Source of the DNA: Alphaproteobacteria bacterium | GTDB lineage: Bacteria > Pseudomonadota > Alphaproteobacteria > Reyranellales > Reyranellaceae | Reading direction: 5' to 3' | DNA: 64,000 nucleotides | Assembly: GCA_016869975.1 (NCBI GenBank) | Contig: VGCZ01000022.1 | Location: 1-64,000, forward strand | Shown here: piece by piece, positions 52,773 to 60,210 of the stretch | Layout of the letters: every line of letters starts with the position of its first letter | Numbering within the stretch: position 1 is the stretch's first letter | Notes under the pieces: generated by a model | Database searches by the model: none | What the model saw: only the letters and a program-made list of their open reading frames with translations | Told to the model about the DNA's origin: nothing | Program-made: the position numbers and the translations under genes

Positions 52773-54170
52773 ATGGTCGATCTTTCAGAGCGCTACGATG
52801 TGCTGGTGATCGGCGGCGGCAACGCCGCGCTTTGCGCCGCCATCGCCGCGCGCCGCGACGGCGCCTCGGTGCTGGTGCTGGAGAAGGCCGACCGCTTCTG
52901 GCGCGGCGGCAATACGCGCCACACCCGCAACATGCGCTGCGCACACGACGCGGCCACTGACACGCTGAGCGGACCCTACACCGAGGAGGAGTTCTGGGAC
53001 GACCTGCTGCGCGTCACCGGCGGGCAGACGGATGAGGCGTTGGCCCGCCACATGATCCACGAGTCCAAGGACGTGCTGGAGTGGATGCCCCGGCAGGGCG
53101 TGCGCTTCCAGCCGTCGCTCGGCGGAACGTTGAGTCTCGGCCGCACCAACTCGTTCTTCCTCGGCGGCGGGCGCGCCATGCTCAACGCGCTCTATCGCAC
53201 CGCCGAGACGCTCGGCGTGGCGATCGCCTACGAGGCCGAGGTCACCGATCTCGATATCCAGGACGGCATGTTCCTGTCGGCGACGGTGACGCATGGCGGC
53301 GTCACGCACGAGGTGCGAGCTGGCGCCATGGTCGCGGCGGCCGGCGGTTTCGAATCGAACATCGAGTGGCTCAAGCAATACTGGGGCGACGCCGCCGACA
53401 ACTTCCTGATCCGCGGCACCTCGAACAATCGCGGCACGATCCTCAGGCTACTCCTGGACAAGGGCGTGCAGGAAGTCGGCGATCCGACGCAGTGCCACGC
53501 CGTCGCCATCGACGCGCGCGCCCCGAAGTACGATGGCGGCATCATCACGCGGCTCGATTGCGTGGTCTTCGGCATCGTCGTCAACAAGCACGCCCAGCGC
53601 TTCTACGACGAGGGCGAGGATGTCTGGCCCAAGCGCTACGCCATCTGGGGACGACTGGTGGCGGGACAGCCCGACCAGATCGCCTACATCGTCTTCGACG
53701 CGCCGTCGCTGACCATGTTCATGCCCTCGCTCTACCCGGCGATCGAGGCGCCTTCGATCCGCGCGTTGGCGGAGAAGCTGACGCTCGACCCTGTCGCGCT
53801 CGAGAAGACCGTCGGCGACTTCAACGCCGCGGTACGTCCCGGCACCTTCGATCACACCATCCTCGATGATTGCCACACCGAAGGGCTGATACCGCCCAAG
53901 ACGCATTGGGCCAGGCGCATCGAGACCGCGCCGTTCTATGCCTATCCGGTACGGCCCGGCATCACCTTCACCTATCTCGGCACTCGGGTGAACAAGCAGG
54001 CGCGCATGCTGATGAAGGACGGCCGGCCCTCGGCCAACATGTTCGCGGCGGGCGAGATCATGGCCGGCAACGTATTGGGCCGCGGCTACGCGGCGGGGAT
54101 CGGCATGACCATCGGCAGCGTCTTCGGCCGCATCGCCGGACGGGAGGCGGCGGCCAATGCACGCAACTAA
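52773..54170 (+). CDS. tcuA: FAD-dependent tricarballylate dehydrogenase TcuA
   Basis: 465 residues from the ATG at 52773; the frame is open 30 codons further but the conserved FAD motif YDVLVIGGGNAALCAA starts right after this ATG. Other landmarks are GNTRHTRNMRCAHD, TSNNRGTILRLLLDKG and NMFAAGEIMAGNVLGRGYAAGIG. TcuA oxidises tricarballylate to cis-aconitate and passes electrons to TcuB. It overlaps tcuB by 14 bases. No TcuC transporter or TcuR regulator is adjacent. Confidence 0.9.
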   Translation: MVDLSERYDVLVIGGGNAALCAAIAARRDGASVLVLEKADRFWRGGNTRHTRNMRCAHDAATDTLSGPYTEEEFWDDLLRVTGGQTDEALARHMIHESKDVLEWMPRQGVRFQPSLGGTLSLGRTNSFFLGGGRAMLNALYRTAETLGVAIAYEAEVTDLDIQDGMFLSATVTHGGVTHEVRAGAMVAAAGGFESNIEWLKQYWGDAADNFLIRGTSNNRGTILRLLLDKGVQEVGDPTQCHAVAIDARAPKYDGGIITRLDCVVFGIVVNKHAQRFYDEGEDVWPKRYAIWGRLVAGQPDQIAYIVFDAPSLTMFMPSLYPAIEAPSIRALAEKLTLDPVALEKTVGDFNAAVRPGTFDHTILDDCHTEGLIPPKTHWARRIETAPFYAYPVRPGITFTYLGTRVNKQARMLMKDGRPSANMFAAGEIMAGNVLGRGYAAGIGMTIGSVFGRIAGREAAANARN

Positions 54171-55278
54171 GGCGCTCGACGAAGCCGAACGGCTGATGAC
54201 CGTGTGCAATTCGTGCCGGTATTGCGAGGGCCTGTGTGCGGTCTTCCCGGCGATGGAGATGCGCCGCGCATTTCCCGACGGCGATCTCAACTATCTCGCC
54301 AATCTCTGCCATGGCTGCGGCGCCTGCTACTACGACTGCCAGTTCTCGCCGCCGCACGAGTTCAACGTCAACGTGCCGGTCAACCTCGCGCAAGTACGCG
54401 CCGAGTCGTATCAGACCTATGCCTGGCCGCGTGCCTTCGCGCCGCTGTTCGAGCGCAACGGCCTGGCGATCAGCCTGATCGCGGCGCTGAGCGTCGCGGC
54501 GTTTGTCGCCGGCTTCATCGCCTGGAACGATGCATCGGTGCTGTTCGGCACGCACGTTGGCCCGGGCGCCTTCTATCGCCTGATGCCGCACAACGCGATG
54601 GTGCTAATCTTCGGCGCGGCCTTCCTCTACGCCATCGTCGCGATGATCATGGGCATGGTGACGTTCTGGCGCTCGATCGCTCTGCCCATCGAGGCACCCG
54701 GTGGCATCGCGGCGCTCTGGCAGGCGATCAAGGATGCCGGCCAGTTGCGCTATCTCGATGGCGGCGGTGTTGGCTGCTTCAACGACGACGACAAGCCCGT
54801 CGACCGACGGCGGCTGTATCACCACCTGACCTTCTACGGCTTCATGTTGTGCTTCGCCTCGACCTCGGTGGCGACGCTTTATCACTACGGCCTGGGCCGC
54901 ATCGCGCCCTATCCTTGGTGGGACCTGCCGCCGCTGCTCGGCACGATCGGCGGCATCGGCCTGCTGATCGGCCCCGCCGGCCTGCTGGCGGCAAAGTGGC
55001 GACGCGATCCGGAAATCCGGGACCCGGCGCGCTACGGCATGGAGGTGGCGTTCCTCGCCATGCTGTTCCTCACCAGCCTCACGGGCCTCGCGCTGCTGAT
55101 CCTGCGCGCCACGCCCGCGATGGGCGGGCTGCTGGCGATCCACTTGGGCGTGGTGTTCGGCCTGTTCATCACCATGCCCTACGGCAAGTTCGTCCACGGC
55201 ATCTACCGCTTCCTCGCGCTGGTGCGTTACGCACGTGAACGACAGGCGATGGCGTCAAGCCACGGCGGCGCGGCCTAA
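54157..55278 (+). CDS. tcuB: tricarballylate utilisation Fe-S/cytochrome b protein TcuB
   Basis: 373 residues. Two ferredoxin-like clusters are clear: C17-x2-C20-x2-C23-x3-C27 and C51-x2-C54-x2-C57-x3-C61. They are followed by about six membrane helices with histidines (KFVHGIYRFLALVRY, LYHYGLGRIAPY) suited to haem b. TcuB reoxidises TcuA and feeds the quinone pool. It overlaps tcuA and is the last gene of the pair. Confidence 0.92.
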   Translation: MHATKALDEAERLMTVCNSCRYCEGLCAVFPAMEMRRAFPDGDLNYLANLCHGCGACYYDCQFSPPHEFNVNVPVNLAQVRAESYQTYAWPRAFAPLFERNGLAISLIAALSVAAFVAGFIAWNDASVLFGTHVGPGAFYRLMPHNAMVLIFGAAFLYAIVAMIMGMVTFWRSIALPIEAPGGIAALWQAIKDAGQLRYLDGGGVGCFNDDDKPVDRRRLYHHLTFYGFMLCFASTSVATLYHYGLGRIAPYPWWDLPPLLGTIGGIGLLIGPAGLLAAKWRRDPEIRDPARYGMEVAFLAMLFLTSLTGLALLILRATPAMGGLLAIHLGVVFGLFITMPYGKFVHGIYRFLALVRYARERQAMASSHGGAA

Positions 55279-55284
55279 CTGAGC

Positions 55285-56862
55285 TCACGCCGCCAGCGTC
55301 GCGCGCGGCTGTGGCCGGCGCCACGATAGGGCTTCGGCGACGTGTAGACGGCGCACGGCGTCGCAACCGTCGAGATCGGCCAGGGTGCGGGCCACGCGCA
55401 GGACGCGGTGGTAGCCGCGCGCGGAGAGCTTCAGGCGCTCGACCGCTGTCGACAGAAGAGCGCGACCATCGGCGTCCGGTGTCGCGACCTGCGCCAGCGC
55501 CTCACCATCGACTTCCGCGTTGCAGCGCGCCGTGCCGGCCAGACGCTCGCGCTGGATCGCGCGGGCGGCGGCGACGCGCGCGGCGACGTCGGCTGAGGCC
55601 TCCGCCGGTGGCGGCAGGGTGAGGTCTGCGGGCGAGACCGGTGGGACTTCGATGACGAGATCGATGCGGTCGTAGAGCGGGCCGGAGATGCGGCCCTGGT
55701 AGTCGGCGCCGCAGCGCGGGGCGCGGCCGCAGGCGCGGGTCGGCTCGTCGATGTCGCCGCAGCGGCAGGGGTTCATGGCGGCGACGAGCTGGAAGCGGGC
55801 GGGAAACGTCACATGCGCGTTGGCGCGCGCGACGCTGATGCGGCCGGTCTCCATCGGCTGGCGCAGCGCTTCGAGCGCGCTGCGCGCGAACTCCGGCAGC
55901 TCGTCGAGGAACAGCACGCCGTTATGCGCCAGCGACGCCTCGCCGGGTCGCGCGCGCAATCCCCCGCCGACCAGCGCCTGCAGCGTCGCGGAATGATGCG
56001 GGTCGCGGAACGGCCGGCGGCGGGTGAGCCGGCCATCGCCCAGCTCGCCGGCGAGCGAGGCGATCATCGAGACCTCCAGCGCCTCGTCGGGCTCCAGCGG
56101 CGGCAACAGGCCGGGCAGGCGCGCCGCCAGCATCGACTTGCCGGCGCCGGGCGGGCCGATCATCAGCAGGTTGTGGCCGCCGGCCGCCGCCACTTCGAGC
56201 GCGCGCTTGGCGGTCTCCTGGCCCTTGATGTCGGCGAGGTCGGGGTAGCGCGCGTCCTCGCCACGCAAGATGGCGGTGGGCGGCGACAGCACCTGCGCGC
56301 CCTTCAGGTGGTTGATCAGCGCCAGCAGGCTGGGCGCGGCCAGCACCTCGCCGCAGCGTGTGGCCCGCCGCGCGGCGGCCTCGTCGTCCTCGTTGGCGGC
56401 ATCGACATGATCGAAGCCACCCCACGCCGCCTCGCCGCCGCAGGCGGCTGGGCAGATCACGCCGCGTCCGTCAGCGGCGGCATGCACGGCGGTCGGCAGC
56501 ACGCCGGCGACGCGGGTGATCGCGCCGTCGAGCGCAAGCTCGCCCAGCACGACGTAACCTTCCAGCGCGTCGGCCGGCAGCACGCCGATCGCCGTCATCA
56601 GCGCCAGCGCGATGGGCAGGTCGTAGTGGCTGCCCTCCTTGGCGAGGTCGGCTGGCGAGAGGTTGATGGTGATGCGCCGCGGCGGCAGCGCCAGCCCCAG
56701 CGCCGCCAGCGACGCGCGCACGCGCTCGCGGCTCTCGCCGATGGCCTTGTCAGGAAGTCCCACCAGCGAAAACGCCGGCATGCCCGGCGCGATCTGCACC
56801 TGCACGTCGATCGGCACTACGTCAATGCCCTGAAACGCCACCGTGCGCACCCGCGCGACCAT
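55285..56862 (-). CDS. comM: ComM/YifB Mg-chelatase-like AAA+ ATPase
   Basis: 525 residues from the ATG at 56862, preceded by GGGAGG. The N-terminal Lon-protease-fold domain (RVRTVAFQGIDVVPIDVQVQ, FSLVGLPDKAIGESRERVR) precedes the AAA+ core with Walker A LLMIGPPGAGKSMLAARLP and Walker B NGVLFLDELPEF. The C-terminal Mg-chelatase domain ends with LKLSARGYHRVLRVARTLADL. ComM is a hexameric branch-migration helicase acting in recombination. A LexA-type box lies 22 bases upstream, consistent with comM being reported in the alphaproteobacterial SOS regulon. Confidence 0.95.
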   Translation of the reverse strand: MVARVRTVAFQGIDVVPIDVQVQIAPGMPAFSLVGLPDKAIGESRERVRASLAALGLALPPRRITINLSPADLAKEGSHYDLPIALALMTAIGVLPADALEGYVVLGELALDGAITRVAGVLPTAVHAAADGRGVICPAACGGEAAWGGFDHVDAANEDDEAAARRATRCGEVLAAPSLLALINHLKGAQVLSPPTAILRGEDARYPDLADIKGQETAKRALEVAAAGGHNLLMIGPPGAGKSMLAARLPGLLPPLEPDEALEVSMIASLAGELGDGRLTRRRPFRDPHHSATLQALVGGGLRARPGEASLAHNGVLFLDELPEFARSALEALRQPMETGRISVARANAHVTFPARFQLVAAMNPCRCGDIDEPTRACGRAPRCGADYQGRISGPLYDRIDLVIEVPPVSPADLTLPPPAEASADVAARVAAARAIQRERLAGTARCNAEVDGEALAQVATPDADGRALLSTAVERLKLSARGYHRVLRVARTLADLDGCDAVRRLHVAEALSWRRPQPRATLAA

Positions 56863-56884
56863 GCCCGCCTCCCGCTGTGGAGGA

Positions 56885-56899
56885 GAACACATATAGAAC
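56885..56899 (-). promoter_or_regulatory. LexA (SOS) box upstream of comM
   Basis: GAACACATATAGAAC is GAAC-N7-GAAC, the reverse complement of the alphaproteobacterial SOS box GTTC-N7-GTTC (here GTTCTATATGTGTTC on the comM strand). It starts 22 bases upstream of the comM ATG and contains a CTATAT hexamer that could serve as the -10, so LexA would block the promoter directly. Confidence 0.75.
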
Positions 56900-56987
56900 G
56901 AGTGGAAGAAAAGAAAATATACCTATAGTTGTATTCGTCTCGAAAGCGCCTCGCGGTAGGCTCGGAGGGAACCCTGGGGAGATCGCC

Positions 56988-57533
56988 ATGCCGTCCATCC
57001 GCAAGACGCTGATCAGCGTCGAGACCCTTCACGCCACCATGGGCGAGGCCTTGCCCAAGCCGATCCGCCGCGTCGTCGGTCTGGCGGTGATCGCCAATCC
57101 GTTCGCGGGTCGCTACGTCGCCGACCTGTCACCACTGTTCCAGGCCGGCCGCGAGATCGGTGAGCGACTGATGCCCGAGCTGATCGCGGCGCTGGGTGAG
57201 CCGGCGGTGTCCTATGGCAAGGCGGCGCTGGTCGGCGCGCATGGCGAGATGGAGCATGGCGGCGCCTGCATCCATCCGATGCTGGGCAAGCCGATGCGCG
57301 CGGCGATCGGCGGCGGGCAGGCGGTGATACCGTCCAACGTGAAGCTCGGCGCGCCGGGCGCGATCATCGACATTCCGCTCGGCCACAAGGACGATGTCTG
57401 GTCGTTCGATCACTTCGACACGATCACGGAGATGATTGCCGACGCGCCGCGCGCCGACGAGATCGTCGTCGCGATCGCGCTGGCCGATGGCGGGCGTGCC
57501 CATCCGCGCTGCGGGTCAGGGCCTGTCCGGTAG
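56988..57533 (+). CDS. amino acid synthesis family protein (DUF1185)
   Basis: 181 residues from the ATG at 56988 (GGGAACCCTGGGGAG upstream). MPSIRKTLISVETLHATMGE, VIANPFAGRYVADLSPLF, GAHGEMEHGGACIHPMLG and IDIPLGHKDDVWSFDHFDT are the DUF1185 pattern. The biochemical function is not established. It opens a same-strand group with the GFA, Rieske and SnoaL-like genes and is divergent from comM across an AT-rich 125-base region holding the SOS box. Confidence 0.88.
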   Translation: MPSIRKTLISVETLHATMGEALPKPIRRVVGLAVIANPFAGRYVADLSPLFQAGREIGERLMPELIAALGEPAVSYGKAALVGAHGEMEHGGACIHPMLGKPMRAAIGGGQAVIPSNVKLGAPGAIIDIPLGHKDDVWSFDHFDTITEMIADAPRADEIVVAIALADGGRAHPRCGSGPVR

Positions 57534-57587
57534 TACGGCGGCCACGCCGGCGCTATCCTGCGGTGGCTTCGAGCAAGGGAGACCCGC

Positions 57588-58010
57588 ATGCCAACGAGAA
57601 CCGGCGGATGCCTGTGCGGCGCGATCCGGTACGAATGCGCGAGCGAAGCGCAGTTTTCGCTGCAATGTCATTGCCGCGACTGCCAGCGCGGCAGCGGCGC
57701 GCCGCATGTCGCGGCCGTGCGGATGGCGGCGGATGGCTTCCGGATCGTCCAGGGCGCGCCGCGCCGCTACGTCGCCAAGTCCGACGCCGGCAACGCCATC
57801 ACGCGCGTCTTCTGCGGCGACTGCGGCACGCCGCTCTACGTGCAGGTCTCGACCCGTCCCGACATCGTCGGCATCCGTGTCTGCACGTTCGACGACGCGA
57901 GCTGGTTCCGGCCGGAGGCCAACATCTTCGTCAAGAGCGCGCAGCCGTGGGACCGGCTCGACCCCGCTATCCCGGCTTTCGCCGTCTATCCGACCGGCAA
58001 GGCCTATTGA
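57588..58010 (+). CDS. GFA family (glutathione-dependent formaldehyde-activating-like) protein
   Basis: 140 residues. The zinc ligands of the GFA fold are all present: C8-x-C10-G, C27-x-C29-x2-C32 (CHCRDCQRGSG) and C76-x2-C79 (VFCGDCGTPLY). The founder adds glutathione to formaldehyde, though many homologues act on other thiols or aldehydes. It ends 13 bases before a VanA-like oxygenase, an enzyme type that can release formaldehyde, so a detoxifying role is a reasonable inference. Confidence 0.9.
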   Translation: MPTRTGGCLCGAIRYECASEAQFSLQCHCRDCQRGSGAPHVAAVRMAADGFRIVQGAPRRYVAKSDAGNAITRVFCGDCGTPLYVQVSTRPDIVGIRVCTFDDASWFRPEANIFVKSAQPWDRLDPAIPAFAVYPTGKAY

Positions 58011-58023
58011 ACGGAGCAGGATC

Positions 58024-59088
58024 ATGTTCATCCGCAACACATGGTACGTCGCGGGTTGGTCGGGCGAGGTGCCGGCCGACGGCTTCCTTGCCCGCACGAT
58101 CCTGAACACGCCGCTGGCGCTGTGGCGTGACGCCCAGGGACACGTCGTGGCCTTCGAGGACATGTGCTGCCATCGTGGCGCGCCGCTGTCGCGTGGCCGG
58201 CGCGAGGGCGACTGCGTGCGCTGCCTGTATCACGGCCTGCTGTTCGACCGATCCGGCAAGTGTGTCGAGGTGCCGTCGCAGGATCTGGTGCCGGCCAACG
58301 CGCGCGTGCGCACGTTTCCGATTGTCGAACGCCATCACTGGATCTGGATCTGGATGGGCGATGTCGAGAAGGCCGACGCGGCGCTGGTCCCCGACACGCA
58401 TTGGCTCGACGATCCCGCCTGGCGCAGCATCAAGGGTGGCTACACCCATTATGACGCCAACTACATGCTGATCTGCGACAACCTGCTGGATCTGGCGCAC
58501 CTGCCCTACGTGCATCCCACCACCTTGGGCGGCTCGGAGGACTACGCGAAGGGTCAGGTCAAGGTCGAGCGCATCGAGCGCGGCGTGCGGGTGACGCGTT
58601 GGGCGCTCGACATCGCGCCACCACCCTTCATCCAGAAGGTGCGCCCCTTTGCCGGCAACGTCGATCGTTGGAACACCTACGATTTCCTGGTGCCGGGCAT
58701 CTTCCTGATGGATTCCGGCATGGCGCCGGTGGGCACCGGTGCGCCCGAGGGCAAGCTGGTCGACGCCGCGCGCTTCCACAGTTGCCAGGCGCTGACGCCG
58801 GAGAACGAGAACGCCACGCACTATTTTTTCGGCCAGCCGCATGACTTCGCGCTCGATCGTCCCGATGTGACCCAGTCGGTGCACGACAGTGTGGCCGAGG
58901 CCTTCGAGGAGGATCGCGCCATGGTCACCGCCCAGGCGCGCAACCTCGAGAAGCGCCCGGACTTCCGCATGGTGCCGATCCGCGCCGACGGGGCGCTCAG
59001 CCAGTACCGCTGGATCGTCGAGCGCATGCTGGAGGCCGAGGCGCAGCCGGCACCGACTCGACCAGTGGTGTCGAGCGCGGCATCCTAG
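58024..59088 (+). CDS. Rieske non-haem iron oxygenase, vanillate O-demethylase (VanA)-like
   Basis: 354 residues from the ATG at 58024. The Rieske [2Fe-2S] site is C48-x-H50 (DMCCHRGAPLSRG) and C67-x2-H70 (CLYHGLLFD). The mononuclear iron site is D156-x2-H159-x4-H164 in CDNLLDLAHLPYVHPTTLGG. This is the VanA/demethylase branch rather than two-subunit dioxygenases. No reductase (VanB) gene is nearby, so electrons must come from elsewhere. The open frame upstream of the ATG shadows the GFA gene. Confidence 0.92.
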   Translation: MFIRNTWYVAGWSGEVPADGFLARTILNTPLALWRDAQGHVVAFEDMCCHRGAPLSRGRREGDCVRCLYHGLLFDRSGKCVEVPSQDLVPANARVRTFPIVERHHWIWIWMGDVEKADAALVPDTHWLDDPAWRSIKGGYTHYDANYMLICDNLLDLAHLPYVHPTTLGGSEDYAKGQVKVERIERGVRVTRWALDIAPPPFIQKVRPFAGNVDRWNTYDFLVPGIFLMDSGMAPVGTGAPEGKLVDAARFHSCQALTPENENATHYFFGQPHDFALDRPDVTQSVHDSVAEAFEEDRAMVTAQARNLEKRPDFRMVPIRADGALSQYRWIVERMLEAEAQPAPTRPVVSSAAS

Positions 59089-59112
59089 CTGTCGACCAAG
59101 AGGAGATCGACG

Positions 59113-59499
59113 ATGGACGGCGCTTCGATTCCCCATGTCACCATGGATCAGCTGCGCGCGGTGGGTGCGGCCTTCGCGCGGCGCGATGTTGACGCCATCG
59201 TCGCGGCCTTCGCGCCCGACGGCGAGTTCCGCAACGCCAGGGGACCGGATTACTGGGGCCAGAGTTTCAAGGGCCACGCCGCGATCCGCAGCTATTTCGA
59301 GCCGCTGTTCGCCAACGCCAGCGACGTGAAGTGGACTCACACCAGCGAGTTCATCCACGGCGACCGCGCGGTCACCGAATGGCACCGCACCGCGACGCTG
59401 AAGACCGGCGAGAAGCAGTCCTGGCTGGGCTGCGATCTCTACACCTTCCGCAACGGCCTCATCGTCATGAAGGACACCTACATCAAGGTGGTGGGCTGA
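59113..59499 (+). CDS. SnoaL/NTF2-like protein
   Basis: 128 residues. VGAAFARRDVDAIVAAFAPD and GHAAIRSYFEPLFANASDV followed by THTSEFIHGDRAVTEWHRT match the SnoaL-like NTF2 fold, which serves as a cyclase, isomerase or small-ligand pocket. AGAGGAG lies upstream. It is 24 bases after the Rieske gene and probably in its operon; the role is unknown. Confidence 0.85.
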   Translation: MDGASIPHVTMDQLRAVGAAFARRDVDAIVAAFAPDGEFRNARGPDYWGQSFKGHAAIRSYFEPLFANASDVKWTHTSEFIHGDRAVTEWHRTATLKTGEKQSWLGCDLYTFRNGLIVMKDTYIKVVG

Positions 59500-59532
59500 A
59501 TCAGCTCGCCATCCGGAGGGAGATGACGAGAC

Positions 59533-60210
59533 TCAAAGACCCTGCGCGCGCAGGATCGCCTCGATGTGCAGTTGCGCGCAGTCGATCGACGGGAAAGTCG
59601 TGTTGTCGGTATCGAACAGCAGCGACAGGTCGGTGCCGGCGAAGATGATCGCCTCGGCACCGTCGCGCTCGATCAGCGTGCGGGCCATCGCCGTCAGCGC
59701 GCGGTGGTCGTCGGGCGCGCCTTTGCCCGAGTTCGCCGTGCGCATGTAGGCGTCGTGGATGGTGGTGATCTCGTCGGCGCGCGGCTTCACCAGATCGATA
59801 CCGGCGAGACGGCCGAACATCGCGCTTTCGATGGTGAAGCGCGTGCCGAAGAGCGCGGCGCGGCGGATGCCTTTGGTGCGCAGGTGATCGGCCAGCGGTG
59901 TCACGATATCGACCAAAGGCAGGAGCGTGATTGGCGACAGTTCGTTGAAGCAGATATGCGGCGTGACGGCGGGGATCGCCGCCAGCTCGGCGCCGGCGGC
60001 GCGCATGCGGTCGATCAGACCAGCGAGATAGCGCGCGAGTCCCTGGAGGTCGCCGGCCTGCACGTAGCGCAGGCCGGTGGGCATGTCGGCGTTGACCATG
60101 ACCAGCGGCAGCGGCTCGCCCTTCGCGGCGTGCGCCGCGGCCAGCGCTTCGTAATAGTGCACGGCGGCGCCGATACCGACGCCGCCCAGCAGGCCGAGGC
60201 AGCGGCTCAA
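59533..60210 (-). CDS. Asp/Glu racemase-fold protein lacking both catalytic cysteines
   Basis: 225 residues from a TTG at 60210. This start is chosen because GGAG lies 7 bases upstream and TTG overlaps the upstream gene's TGA (TTGA); the protein then opens CLGLLGGVGIGAAVHYYEAL as racemases do. FGTRFTIESAMFGRLAGID and FPSIDCAQLHIEAIL fit the family. The two active-site cysteines are missing: the usual IPCNTPH reads IPAVTPH (A81), and the usual LGCTELPLL reads FAGTDLSLL (G192). A racemase mechanism is therefore unlikely. It could be a lyase or isomerase on the same fold, or a binding protein. Confidence 0.8.
   Translation of the reverse strand: MSRCLGLLGGVGIGAAVHYYEALAAAHAAKGEPLPLVMVNADMPTGLRYVQAGDLQGLARYLAGLIDRMRAAGAELAAIPAVTPHICFNELSPITLLPLVDIVTPLADHLRTKGIRRAALFGTRFTIESAMFGRLAGIDLVKPRADEITTIHDAYMRTANSGKGAPDDHRALTAMARTLIERDGAEAIIFAGTDLSLLFDTDNTTFPSIDCAQLHIEAILRAQGL

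Noticed and set aside
53448-54290. 280-codon minus-strand frame over tcuA
   Set aside because: Shadow of tcuA; Arg/His/Ala-rich with no motif.
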